From positions 1 through 64,000 of the forward strand of contig CAWIGI010000019.1 in the NCBI GenBank assembly GCA_963835685.1: DNA of 64,000 nucleotides. Direction: 5' to 3'. The DNA is from DATAGF01 sp963835685 (GTDB lineage Bacteria; Actinomycetota; Thermoleophilia; Miltoncostaeales; Miltoncostaeaceae). The notes below the pieces were generated by a model that was not told the DNA's origin, searched no databases, and saw only the letters and a list, made by a program, of their open reading frames with translations. Both the position numbers and the translations under genes were made by a program. The first letter of the stretch is position 1, and each line of letters starts with the position of its first letter. Shown piece after piece: positions 15,393 through 23,409 of this stretch.

Positions 15393-16475
15393 CTACCCGA
15401 GCCGGCCCGAGTCGGGCAGCCCCCCGAGCTTCTGGAGCGACTGGCTCTCGACCTGGCGGATGCGCTCGCGGGTGACGTTGAACATCCGGCCGAGCTCGTC
15501 GAGCGTGCGCGGCTTCTCGCCCCGCAGCCCGTAGCGCAGCTCGAGCACGCGGCGCTCGCGGTAGCTGAGCTGGTCGAGGAGGTCCCGCAGGGCCTGCTCG
15601 CGCAGGCTGGTCTCGGCCGACATCTCCGGCGCGACGGTGTTCTCGTCGGCGAGGAAGCGCCCGAGCTCCGACTCCTCCTCCTCGCCCACCGGCTTCTCCA
15701 GCGACACGGTCGGCTGGGCGCTGCGGAGGATCTCCTCGACCTCCTCGGCGGGGAGCCCGGCGGCGTCGCCGATCTCCTCCACCGTCGGCTCCCGGCCGAG
15801 CTGGCCGATGAGCACGCGCTCGGCCCGGCTGATCTGGTTGAGCTTCTCCACGACGTGCACGGGGATGCGGATGGTGCGGCCCTTGTCGGCCAGTGCGCGG
15901 GTCACCGCCTGGCGGATCCACCAGGTCGCGTAGGTCGAGAACTTGAACCCGCGCCGCCAGTCGAACTTCTCGACGGCGCGCACGAGGCCCAGCGTCCCCT
16001 CCTGGATGAGGTCGAGGAACGGCAGGCCGCGCCCCCGGTAGCCCTTGGCGATGGAGACGACCAGGCGCAGGTTGGCCTCGACCATCTGCTGCTTGGCGGC
16101 CTGGTCGCCCAGCTCGATGCGCTTCGCGAGGCGGACCTCGTCGGCGGCCGTCAGGAGCGGCACGCGGCCGATGTCCTTGAGGAAGAGCTGGAGCGAGTCG
16201 GTCGTCTGCTCGACGGCCGCGACGGGGCGCCGCGGGCGCTCCACCTCCTCGGAGATCTGAGCGGCGCGCGCGCCGGCCTCGGACTGCTCGAGGAGCTCGA
16301 CACCGGCCTCCTCGAGGTGCTGGTAGACCTCCTCGGCGGCGTCGGCGTGGAGGCCCAAGCCATCGAGCACCTCGGCGACCTCCTCCATACCGAGGAAGCC
16401 CATCTCCTGCCCGCGTACGATCAGCTCGCGGAGCTCACCGTCCCGCGTCAGCCCGGTCACTTGCTGCGTTGACAT
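15393..16475 (-). CDS. Principal-type RNA polymerase sigma-70 factor (RpoD/SigA-like)
   Basis: 360-aa group 1/2 sigma factor. Region 1.1-like sequence precedes region 1.2 (DSLQLFLKDIGRVPLLTA), region 2 (LVVSIAKGYRGRGLPFLDLIQEGTLGLVRAVEKFDW and KFSTYATWWIRQAVTRAL), region 3 (RIPVHVVEKLNQISRAERVL) and region 4.2 (TLDELGRMFNVTRERIRQVES), with every core region intact. ATG at 16475 follows ACGGAGGCGG. A -35/-10 promoter lies about 165 nt upstream, leaving a long leader. It could be the housekeeping sigma factor or a close paralogue; short spacing between regions 1.2 and 2 is normal for group 2 factors. Confidence 0.92.
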   Translation of the reverse strand: MSTQQVTGLTRDGELRELIVRGQEMGFLGMEEVAEVLDGLGLHADAAEEVYQHLEEAGVELLEQSEAGARAAQISEEVERPRRPVAAVEQTTDSLQLFLKDIGRVPLLTAADEVRLAKRIELGDQAAKQQMVEANLRLVVSIAKGYRGRGLPFLDLIQEGTLGLVRAVEKFDWRRGFKFSTYATWWIRQAVTRALADKGRTIRIPVHVVEKLNQISRAERVLIGQLGREPTVEEIGDAAGLPAEEVEEILRSAQPTVSLEKPVGEEEESELGRFLADENTVAPEMSAETSLREQALRDLLDQLSYRERRVLELRYGLRGEKPRTLDELGRMFNVTRERIRQVESQSLQKLGGLPDSGRLG

Positions 16476-16639
16476 CCGCCTCCGTTCCCGCGTGGGGTGC
16501 TTGTGTCCGATGGGGGTCGCGCTGAAACGTCGCCAGCAGGACACCTGACGCCCTGCACGACGCCCATCCGCGAAAAAACCGGTTCGAATTGCCGAGCATT
16601 GACGGGCACGCCCGCGCACGGCTCGCCGGCCGAACCGAG

Positions 16640-16668
16640 ACTATGTTAGGACTCGGCCAAGACGTCAA
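16640..16668 (-). promoter_or_regulatory. Promoter upstream of the sigma factor gene
   Basis: On the minus strand TTGACG (16668-16663) is separated by 17 nt from CATAGT (16645-16640). This is the clearest sigma-70-type promoter in the window and implies a leader of about 155 nt. The rest of the 230-bp gap holds an AACCGGTT palindrome near 16577 and nothing else recognised. Confidence 0.55.
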
Positions 16669-16706
16669 GGGCAGATGGCCCTTCCCACAGGGGATCCGAC
16701 GCCCTA

Positions 16707-17822
16707 TCAGCGGTATCCGCAGACCGGCCAGGGCGCCGGGCCGCTGCGGGCGTAGAGAAGGGCCGCGCGCAGGTCCTGCTCCGCCTCGGAGGCGGCGGCC
16801 GGGTCGCCGGTCCCGCCGACGCCGCGCCAGGTGCCCGGGTCGAACTGGTACTTGCCCCGGTACTGGCCGCTGGCCGAGACCGCGCGCGGATTGCCCCCCG
16901 ATTCGCACGACGCGATCCGGTCCAGCACCTCCTGGCTCGGCCCGCCGGGCACCGCGGACGCCGCCCCGGAGCCCGCCGGCTCGGACGTCGCGGGCGCGGG
17001 GGCCGGTGACGCCGGGGCGGCGCCCGCCCGCGCGCGCCGGCGCACCGCCTTCTCGACCTGCTCACCGGCGGCGTCGATGGCCTCGGCGCGCTCCCGGCGG
17101 GCGGCCGCGGCCTCGCGGCGGCGCTGCTCCTGGGCGACGAGCTGGTCGAGGGTGGCCACCGCCTGCTCGAGGACGGCCCGCCGGCTGCGCAGCAGGGCCT
17201 CCATCTGCGCGAGCTGCTCGCCGGCCTGGCGCAGGGCCGCGTCGGCCTCCTCGCGCCGGTCGACCAGCTCGGCCCGCAGCCTGGTCAGGCGCGCCTGCGT
17301 CGCCTCGAGGGAGCTGACGATGCGCCCGTCGGCCTCGCTGATGGCCTCCAGAGTCGCGTGCGTGTCGAGCGCGCCCGAGAGGCCGCCCGAGCTCAGCACG
17401 ACCTCGACGAGCGTGGGCGGCTCCTCGACGTAGAGCGACACGAGGCGGTCGGACAGCCGCTGGACGGCGATCTCGTGGGCCTCGCGGGCCTCCTCCAGCG
17501 CGGCCGTCGTCTCGCGGATGCGCGCGCGGACCGCCTCGGCGCGCTCCTGCGCGGCGGCGTGGGCGGCGGCCGCGGCGCCGGCCTGGGCGTCCAGCCGCAC
17601 CAGCTCGGCCTCCAGCGCGCGCACCTGGGCGCGCGCCCCGTCGATCACCTCCAGGGCGGGGGCCGCCCGGAGGGCGATCGCCGGCAGGGCGGCGAGGGCG
17701 GCCGCGAGGGCGAGCGCCGTGAGCACGGCGCGGCTGCTGGGCCGGCGGGGCGCACCGGCGGGAGCGGGGGGGATCAACGGAGAGGGCACCTCCTGCGCGG
17801 CCTCGGCCCGCGAGCGGCGCAC
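16707..17822 (-). CDS. Secreted coiled-coil protein with C-terminal Rpf-like transglycosylase domain
   Basis: 371 aa. An N-terminal hydrophobic segment (about residues 32-55) serves as signal or anchor. A long coiled coil (about 58-260) of the kind found in peptidoglycan-hydrolase partners follows, then a Pro/Ala linker and a resuscitation-promoting-factor-like domain at the end (ASCESGGNPRAVSASGQYRGKYQF with the catalytic-type glutamate, then TWRGVGGTGDPAAASEAEQDLRAALLYA and WPVCG). Probably cleaves peptidoglycan outside the cell. Start uncertain: GTG 17822 gives the full frame, while TTG 17777 has AGGAGG upstream. It lies downstream of an ABC exporter operon on the same strand. Confidence 0.85.
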   Translation of the reverse strand: MRRSRAEAAQEVPSPLIPPAPAGAPRRPSSRAVLTALALAAALAALPAIALRAAPALEVIDGARAQVRALEAELVRLDAQAGAAAAAHAAAQERAEAVRARIRETTAALEEAREAHEIAVQRLSDRLVSLYVEEPPTLVEVVLSSGGLSGALDTHATLEAISEADGRIVSSLEATQARLTRLRAELVDRREEADAALRQAGEQLAQMEALLRSRRAVLEQAVATLDQLVAQEQRRREAAAARRERAEAIDAAGEQVEKAVRRRARAGAAPASPAPAPATSEPAGSGAASAVPGGPSQEVLDRIASCESGGNPRAVSASGQYRGKYQFDPGTWRGVGGTGDPAAASEAEQDLRAALLYARSGPAPWPVCGYR

Positions 17823-17874
17823 CGTACCACGAGGCGCGCGGGGGGCGCGACCCGGGAGGCGGTTCAGTGGCGAA

Positions 17875-18609
17875 TCAGGGCAATTCCGTACGCGTCATCC
17901 GCCTGGCGGCGCCCCAGGTCGCGAGCGCCGCGACGCCGATCAGGATCACCATCGCCGTCGCCGCGGCGGTCTCCGGCGCGTTCACGTCGATCACGCCCTC
18001 CACGGCGATCGCGCGGCCGTAGGCGGCGATCGAGAAGCGGTCGGCGGAGGCCGCGAAGGTCGCGATGGAGCCCTCCCACAGGAGGATGTAGAGGACGCCG
18101 ATGACGACCGGGCGGCGCACGACCATCGCCAGCCAGGCGGCGACGGCGCAGTAGCAAAGCGCCGCCAGCGCCACCCCCACGAGGGGCCAGGCGATCTGGG
18201 CCGCGTCGGCCTCCCCTCCCAGGGCGATCGCGCCGGACGCGATGAGGGCGGGCGTCAGCAGGAGCATCGTCGCCGTCCAGGCGGCCGCGACCTTGGTCAG
18301 GACGAGGGTCAGCCGGGTGAGGGGGGTCGAGGCGAGGTAGAGGATCGTGCCGTCCTCGCGCTCGTCCCCGATCGCGCTGCCGCCGATGACGACGGCGATG
18401 AACGCGGTGATCGTCGGGATCACCAGCCGCTGCAGGAGCCGCGCCCAGAAGAGGTCGGGCTCGATCTCGCCGGCCGACGCGAAGACGATCGCGGCGACGA
18501 CCGGGACCAGCGCGAGCACGGCCAGGGCGAGGACGCGCCGGCCTGCGAACAGGCTGCGGAGCGTGAGTCGATAGACCGGGAAGCTGACGCGCGGGGCGGC
18601 GGCGGTCAC
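17875..18609 (-). CDS. ABC-2 type exporter permease (pair 1)
   Basis: 244-aa membrane protein with six predicted helices and the ABC-2 feature REDGTILYLASTPLTR between helices 2 and 3. GTG start overlaps the stop of the ATPase gene upstream by 4 nt, so the two form one transporter. Substrate unknown. The last of four same-strand transporter genes (21.4 to 17.9 kb). Confidence 0.85.
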   Translation of the reverse strand: MTAAAPRVSFPVYRLTLRSLFAGRRVLALAVLALVPVVAAIVFASAGEIEPDLFWARLLQRLVIPTITAFIAVVIGGSAIGDEREDGTILYLASTPLTRLTLVLTKVAAAWTATMLLLTPALIASGAIALGGEADAAQIAWPLVGVALAALCYCAVAAWLAMVVRRPVVIGVLYILLWEGSIATFAASADRFSIAAYGRAIAVEGVIDVNAPETAAATAMVILIGVAALATWGAARRMTRTELP

Positions 18610-19541
18610 CGGCCCACCCCGCGCGCGCGCTCGTGGAGGTAGGCGTAGACGCTCTCGAGGTCGTCGTCGACCGGCTCGATGCGGCGCAGCCGGACGCCCG
18701 CATCGCGGGCGAGGCGGGGCAGCTCGCGGCCGAGGCGCTCGACGTCGCCCGACTCCACGATCATCGCGCCGTCCTCGAACCGCACCGACTCCACGAGGCC
18801 CGCGCCGACCAGCTCGCGGCCGAGCCCGCGCCCGTCGTCCGTCTGCAGCCGGATGCTGCGCGGCCGGTCGGCGATGAGGTCGCGGATCGCCTGGGTGGCG
18901 CCGCTCGCCACCAGATGCCCGTTCACCAGCACGAGGACCCGGGGGGCCATGCGCTCGACCTCGTGCAGGACGTGCGAGGAGACGAGCACGGTGCGCCCCT
19001 GCTCGCCCAGGCGCACGATGAGCTCGGCGACGTGGCGCCGCTGCGCCGGGTCGAGGCCGTTGAGGGGCTCGTCCAGCAGGAGGAGCTCCGGGTCGTGGGC
19101 GAGCGCCTGCGCGAGCTTCACGCGCTGGCGCATGCCGTGGGAGAAGCCGCGGACGACCCGGTCCGCGGAGTCGGCGAGGCCGACCTCGGCGAGCGCCCGC
19201 TCTGCGGCGGCCTCCGGGTCCCGGACGCTTCGCAGCCGCGCGCAGAGGGCGACCATGGCGCGGGCGGTGAGGAACGGCCAGAGGGCGTCCCGGTCGTGGG
19301 CGATGCCGATGCGGGTGTAGGCGCCCGGCTCGCGCGAGAGGTCCACCCCGAGAACGCGCACGGAGCCGGTGCTCGGCTGCGTGAAGCCGGCGCACAGCTT
19401 CAGCGCGGTCGATTTTCCGGCGCCGTTGTGGCCCAGCAGGCCGGTGACCCCGGGGCCGAGCGCGAAGGAGACGTCCGCGAGGGCGACGGTGTCGCCGTAC
19501 CAGCGCGAGACGCCGTCGAAGACGAGCGTCTCGGCCGTCAT
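18606..19541 (-). CDS. ABC exporter ATP-binding protein (pair 1)
   Basis: 311-aa ABC ATPase. Walker A GHNGAGKST near residue 40, signature FSHGMRQRVKLAQAL, Walker B LLLLDEPLNGLDP and switch histidine SSHVLHEVE are all intact. The C-terminal extension resembles CcmA/NatA-type exporters. ATG overlaps the stop of the upstream permease (ATGA). Partners are the permease at 17.9 kb and perhaps the one at 19.5 kb. Confidence 0.9.
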   Translation of the reverse strand: MTAETLVFDGVSRWYGDTVALADVSFALGPGVTGLLGHNGAGKSTALKLCAGFTQPSTGSVRVLGVDLSREPGAYTRIGIAHDRDALWPFLTARAMVALCARLRSVRDPEAAAERALAEVGLADSADRVVRGFSHGMRQRVKLAQALAHDPELLLLDEPLNGLDPAQRRHVAELIVRLGEQGRTVLVSSHVLHEVERMAPRVLVLVNGHLVASGATQAIRDLIADRPRSIRLQTDDGRGLGRELVGAGLVESVRFEDGAMIVESGDVERLGRELPRLARDAGVRLRRIEPVDDDLESVYAYLHERARGVGR

Positions 19542-20440
19542 CCCTCGCTCCCGGGCCGGTAGCGGCGCAGGAGGACGGCGACGGCGACCGCGACCACGAC
19601 GAGGTAGGCCAGCGCGAACTCCCCGAGCGAGTTGGGGATCTCGTCGCGCGCGTCGGGGAAGATCTCGCCGGCGAAGCCGATCGGCAGCGTCGAGAGGGAG
19701 ATGAGGTCGAGCTCCTCGGCGCCGTCGAAGGCCTCCTGCAGCAGGGCGCTGAGCAGGGTGGGGGCCACCAGCAGGAGCAGGTAGCCGCCGATGGCGAACG
19801 CCCGCCGGCCCGTGAGCGACGACACGGCGAGGCCGACCAGGCCGTAGTAGACGGCCAGGATGACGCCGGCGGCGATGATGCGCGGCAGCTCGGCCCAGTT
19901 GTCCTCGAGATAGCCCACCGGGTGCTCCTCGAACACGAGGATCCCGGCGTAGAGCACGAGCATGGGGACCATGGTGACCAGCAGGAGCGGGGCGATCGCG
20001 CCGATCACCCGGCCTGCCAGGTACTCGCCGCGGCTGACGGCGGTGGAGAAGTAGAGCTGCAGCATCCCGTCGCGCCGGTCTGGGCAGAGCAGCTCGGGGG
20101 TCGTGATCCCGGCGAACAGCAGGATGACCACGCCGATGATCGCCTGGTAGCCGGAGAACGGGAGCGCATCGGTCAGGTCGATCCCGGTCTGGTCGGCGAA
20201 GAGGGCCCGGACCCCCAGCACGATCACCGCGGGGGCGATCGCCAGCAGGATGAGGGTGATCGGCACGGCCTTCGCCTTCCACCCGCGGCGCGCCCCCAGC
20301 GAGCGCAGGGCGCCCCAGCGAGCCAGCGACAGGACGGCCGCCGCCCGTCCGCGCCGCTCGCCCGCGTACGTCCCGTAGCGCACGTCGCGGATCTCCGCCT
20401 CGGCCGCGCGGGAGGCGGGGGGGAGGCCCGAGGCGCTCAC
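19538..20440 (-). CDS. ABC-2 type exporter permease (pair 2)
   Basis: 300-aa membrane protein with about six helices after a polar N-terminal region of some 55 residues. PDRRDGMLQLYFSTAVSRGEYL is the ABC-2-type loop, analogous to the one in the pair 1 permease. GTG start overlaps the stop of the ATPase gene upstream by 4 nt. Probable partner of the ATPase at 20.4-21.4 kb; the four genes may also assemble as one heteromeric exporter. Confidence 0.85.
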   Translation of the reverse strand: MSASGLPPASRAAEAEIRDVRYGTYAGERRGRAAAVLSLARWGALRSLGARRGWKAKAVPITLILLAIAPAVIVLGVRALFADQTGIDLTDALPFSGYQAIIGVVILLFAGITTPELLCPDRRDGMLQLYFSTAVSRGEYLAGRVIGAIAPLLLVTMVPMLVLYAGILVFEEHPVGYLEDNWAELPRIIAAGVILAVYYGLVGLAVSSLTGRRAFAIGGYLLLLVAPTLLSALLQEAFDGAEELDLISLSTLPIGFAGEIFPDARDEIPNSLGEFALAYLVVVAVAVAVLLRRYRPGSEG

Positions 20441-21384
20441 TCCAGGGCCTCCACGAGGGCGTCCTCCAGGGTCGGCCCGGCGGGGCGCAGCTCGCGCAGG
20501 GCGACGCCGGCCTCGGCCGCGGCGTCGCGGATCCCGTCGAGCAGGGCGTCCTCGGCGATGCCGCTCACGGCGATCCCGCCGTCGCGGGGCTGGGCCGCGA
20601 GCCCGCGCGCCGCCAGCCGGCCGACGAAGGTGTCGAGGTCGCCGGTGGCGCGCACCAGCACCCCGTCGGTGGCGAGGCCCTCCATCTCGTCGATTCGCCC
20701 GGCGGTCACCACCCGGCCCTCGCGCAGGACCACGACGGCGTCGCAGGTGCGCGTGACGTCCTCGAGCACGTGCGAGGACAGCAGCACGGCGATCCCGAGC
20801 TCGTCCGAGAGGCGCCGCACGAGGGCGAGCATCTCCTCGCGGCCGGAGGGGTCGAGCCCGTTGGTGGGCTCGTCGAGCACCACGAGCTCGGGCGAGTGAA
20901 CGAGCGCCTGGGCCAGCTTGGCCCGCTGCTTCATGCCGGTCGAGAACGTGCGGATGAGGCGCGAGCGCTCCTCCTCGAGCCCCACCTGGAACAGCACCTC
21001 GGAGGCCCGCAGCACCGCGTCGCGCCGCGGCAGCCCGCGCAGCTCCGCCAGGTGCACGACGACGTCTCGGGCGGTCATCTCGAGCGGCAGGCAGTCGAGC
21101 TCGGGCATGTAGCCCAGCCGCCGCCGGATCTCCGCCCCCTCGCGCGCCGCGTCCACGCCGAGCACCTCGACCCGCCCCCGATCCGGCCGCACGAGGCCGA
21201 GCAGGATCTTCATCAGGGTCAACTTGCCCGCGCCGTTGGCGCCCAGCAGCCCGGTCGCCGGGGCTCCGAGCGCGAGGGTGACGCCGTCGAGCGCCGTCAC
21301 CTGCCCGTAGCGCTTGGCGACCCCCTCGGCCGCGATCAGGCGCGGGGCACCGGCGACCTGCGCCGTGAGGGTGGCGGACTCCAC
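20437..21384 (-). CDS. ABC exporter ATP-binding protein (pair 2) with altered Walker A
   Basis: 315-aa ABC ATPase, first gene of the exporter operon. Signature FSTGMKQRAKLAQAL, Walker B ELVVLDEPTNGLDPSG and switch histidine SSHVLED are intact. Walker A reads GANGAGKLTLMK: the serine or threonine after the lysine, which binds the magnesium ion, is leucine. The codon is TTG where TCG would restore serine, a single-base difference. Either a real loss of activity or a sequence error; all other motifs look under selection. GTG start. Confidence 0.88.
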   Translation of the reverse strand: MESATLTAQVAGAPRLIAAEGVAKRYGQVTALDGVTLALGAPATGLLGANGAGKLTLMKILLGLVRPDRGRVEVLGVDAAREGAEIRRRLGYMPELDCLPLEMTARDVVVHLAELRGLPRRDAVLRASEVLFQVGLEEERSRLIRTFSTGMKQRAKLAQALVHSPELVVLDEPTNGLDPSGREEMLALVRRLSDELGIAVLLSSHVLEDVTRTCDAVVVLREGRVVTAGRIDEMEGLATDGVLVRATGDLDTFVGRLAARGLAAQPRDGGIAVSGIAEDALLDGIRDAAAEAGVALRELRPAGPTLEDALVEALE

Positions 21385-21465
21385 GCGCGTCCCAGTGTAG
21401 GGGCTGCGCGCGCGGGCAAGGCCCGGCCCCGGCGCGGCGCCGCCGGGGCCCAGTTAACGGTCAGT

Positions 21466-22584
21466 TCAGGCCGTCGCCGCCGGGACGGGAGCGTCGGCCG
21501 GGGCCGGCGCCTCGTCGCCGCGGATGAAGGCCTCGGTCAGCTCATGGGCGACCGCGTCCGGGTGCTGCACCGGGGGGCTCTTCATGAAGTACGACGAGGG
21601 CCCCTCGAGCGCGCCGCCGACGCCGCGGTCCATCGCCAGCTTCGCGCAGCGGACCGCGTCGATGACGATGCCGGCCGAGTTCGGCGAGTCCCACACCTCG
21701 AGCTTGAGCTCGACGTTGATGGGCACGTCGCCGAAGCCCGTCCCCTCGAGGCGGATGTGGGCCCACTTGCGGTCCGTGAGCCAGGGCACGTAGTCGCTCG
21801 GTCCGATGTGGATGTCGTTCTTGTCGATCTCGGTGCCGAGGATCGAGGTCACCGCGTTGGTCTTGGAGAGCTTCTTGGACTGGAGGCGCTCGCGCTCGAG
21901 CATGTTCAGGAAGTCGGTGTTGCCGCCGAAGTTGAGCTGCGAGGTGTGGGCGAGCTTCACCCCGCGCTCGCGCATCAGGCGGGCGAGCTGGCGGTGGACG
22001 ATCGTCGCGCCGACCTGGCTCTTGATGTCGTCGCCGACGATCGGGAGGCCGCGCTGGCGGAAGCGCTCCTGCCAGTAGGCCTCGCTGCCGATGAAGACCG
22101 GGACGCAGTTCACGAAGGCGCAGCCCGCGCGCAGGACCTGCTCCACGTACCACTTGGTCGCGTTCTCGGAGCCGACCGGCAGGTAGTTGACGACGACGTG
22201 GGTGTTGGTGTCGCGCAGGATTCCGGCGATGTCGGCGGTGGGACCCTCGGCCTTCGGGATGACCTCGGAGAGGTACTTGCCGAGGCCGTCGTGGGTCATG
22301 CCGCGCTGGACCTCGACGCCCTGGTGGGGGACGTCCGCGATCGTGATGGTGTTGTTCGGCTCCGCGAACACCGCCTCCGACAGGTCGCGCCCGACCTTGC
22401 GGGCATCGATGTCGAACGCGGCGGTGAAGCGGATGTCGCGCACGTGATACCCGCCGAGGTCCACGTGCATGAGGCCGGGCACAAACTCGTCGGTGGCGGC
22501 ATCGCGGTAGTACTCGATGCCCTGCACCAGTGAGGAGGCGCAGTTGCCGACGCCGATGATGGCCACGTTGACGGTGTCGCTCAA
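21466..22584 (-). CDS. ino1: Myo-inositol-1-phosphate synthase
   Basis: 372-aa NAD-dependent enzyme that converts glucose 6-phosphate to inositol 1-phosphate, feeding phosphatidylinositol and, in many actinobacteria, mycothiol. It is of the short actinobacterial type: NAD-binding VNVAIIGVGNCASSLVQG at the N-terminus, VNYLPVGSENATKWY, NCVPVFIGS, GDDIKSQVGATI and LNFGGNTDFLNM blocks all present. The start is TTG at 22584 with AAGGAG 6 nt upstream. Transcribed divergently from a recombinase-like gene across an unusually AT-rich 87-bp gap. Confidence 0.94.
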   Translation of the reverse strand: MSDTVNVAIIGVGNCASSLVQGIEYYRDAATDEFVPGLMHVDLGGYHVRDIRFTAAFDIDARKVGRDLSEAVFAEPNNTITIADVPHQGVEVQRGMTHDGLGKYLSEVIPKAEGPTADIAGILRDTNTHVVVNYLPVGSENATKWYVEQVLRAGCAFVNCVPVFIGSEAYWQERFRQRGLPIVGDDIKSQVGATIVHRQLARLMRERGVKLAHTSQLNFGGNTDFLNMLERERLQSKKLSKTNAVTSILGTEIDKNDIHIGPSDYVPWLTDRKWAHIRLEGTGFGDVPINVELKLEVWDSPNSAGIVIDAVRCAKLAMDRGVGGALEGPSSYFMKSPPVQHPDAVAHELTEAFIRGDEAPAPADAPVPAATA

Positions 22585-22671
22585 TTGGGGCTCCTTGCGT
22601 CGGGTCGGGGTTCGGACGCTAAATGGTTTCGTGTTTTTACACGAATACGTCGTTAGTGTACAGTCTCAACC
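22585..22671. promoter_or_regulatory. AT-rich divergent promoter region of ino1 and the recombinase-like gene
   Basis: The 87-bp gap stands out for low GC. It holds an inverted repeat, CGTGT-TTTT-ACACG (22630-22643), a TGTACA palindrome (22656-22661 region), TTAGTGT reading toward the recombinase-like gene, and TTGAGA (22669-22664) reading toward ino1. It probably contains both promoters and an operator. Confidence 0.45.
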
Positions 22672-23277
22672 GTGCGACAGCTTGTCGGATATGTCCGGAT
22701 CGGGCCCCGCGAGCGCGATGGGGAGCGGCCCAGCATCGACATCCAGCGGCGCGGGCTCCAGAACGCCGCCGAGGCCGGGGGATGGGAGCTCGTCCGGATC
22801 GAGGAGGACGTGCGCTCCGGGCGGACCCTGCGGCGGCCCGGCCTGCGCGCCGCCCTCGCGGCCTGCCGCTCCGGCGAGGCCGAGGGCATCGCGGTCGCCC
22901 GCCTCGACCGGCTGACCTACTCGCTCCCCGACCTGGCCGAGCTCGTCCGCGAGGCCGTCGAGGGCGGCTACACGATCGTGTCCCTGCAGCCCGCGGTCGA
23001 CATCGCCGCCGAGGGCGGTCGGGCCGTGGGCGAGGTGCTGGCCGAGGCGGCGTCGTGGCAGCCGCGGGCGATCGCGTCGGCCGGGCGCGCGCTCACGCGC
23101 CGGCCGGGGCGGCCCTCCTCCACGCCGGGCCCCGTCGCCGAGCGCATCCGCGACCTCCGCGCCCAGGGCATGACCCTCCAGGCGATCTGCGACGTCCTCA
23201 ACGGCGAGGGCGTGCCGACTCCGCGCGGCGGGGCGGAGTGGCGCCCGACCTCGCTGCGCGCGGTCCTGCGCGCCTAG
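22672..23277 (+). CDS. Serine-recombinase-fold protein lacking the catalytic serine
   Basis: 201-aa protein with a resolvase-type N-terminal domain (about residues 1-125: LVGYVRIGPRERDG, SIDIQRRGL, VARLDRLTYSLPDLAELV) and a short helix-turn-helix-like C-terminus (RIRDLRAQGMTLQAICDVLNGEGVPTPRGG). The position normally holding the nucleophile (RVS) reads RIG, and the conserved DRLSRS reads DRLTYS, so strand cleavage is unlikely. The long C-terminal domain of large serine recombinases is absent. No attachment sites or cargo are seen. It is more likely a DNA-binding protein derived from a recombinase, possibly acting on the adjacent ino1 promoter. Confidence 0.75.
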   Translation: MRQLVGYVRIGPRERDGERPSIDIQRRGLQNAAEAGGWELVRIEEDVRSGRTLRRPGLRAALAACRSGEAEGIAVARLDRLTYSLPDLAELVREAVEGGYTIVSLQPAVDIAAEGGRAVGEVLAEAASWQPRAIASAGRALTRRPGRPSSTPGPVAERIRDLRAQGMTLQAICDVLNGEGVPTPRGGAEWRPTSLRAVLRA

Positions 23278-23409
23278 CGAGGCCCGGCGAGAGGTCTGGC
23301 GCCGGCGGGCTCGCCTGTCCTATAGTCGAGCCGCCCCGGGCTGTCGAGCACTGCTTGCCGGACACCTGGTTCGGTGCCCACGGGTGGCAGCCCGCGGGCA
23401 TACGCGCGC
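23278..23409. other. Intergenic gap with an isolated TATAGT box
   Basis: The 132-bp gap between convergent genes has TATAGT at 23321-23326 on the plus strand, with no start codon at leaderless spacing and no clear -35. A short unannotated transcript is possible; no RNA family was recognised. Confidence 0.25.

Noticed and set aside
16570..16600. tRNA-like GGTTCGAATT segment
   Set aside because: It resembles a T-loop, but no acceptor stem, anticodon arm or D-loop can be built around it.
22672..23277. Mobile element or integrase marking an island
   Set aside because: No nucleophile, no large C-terminal recombinase domain, no attachment repeats, no cargo; neighbours are core genes.
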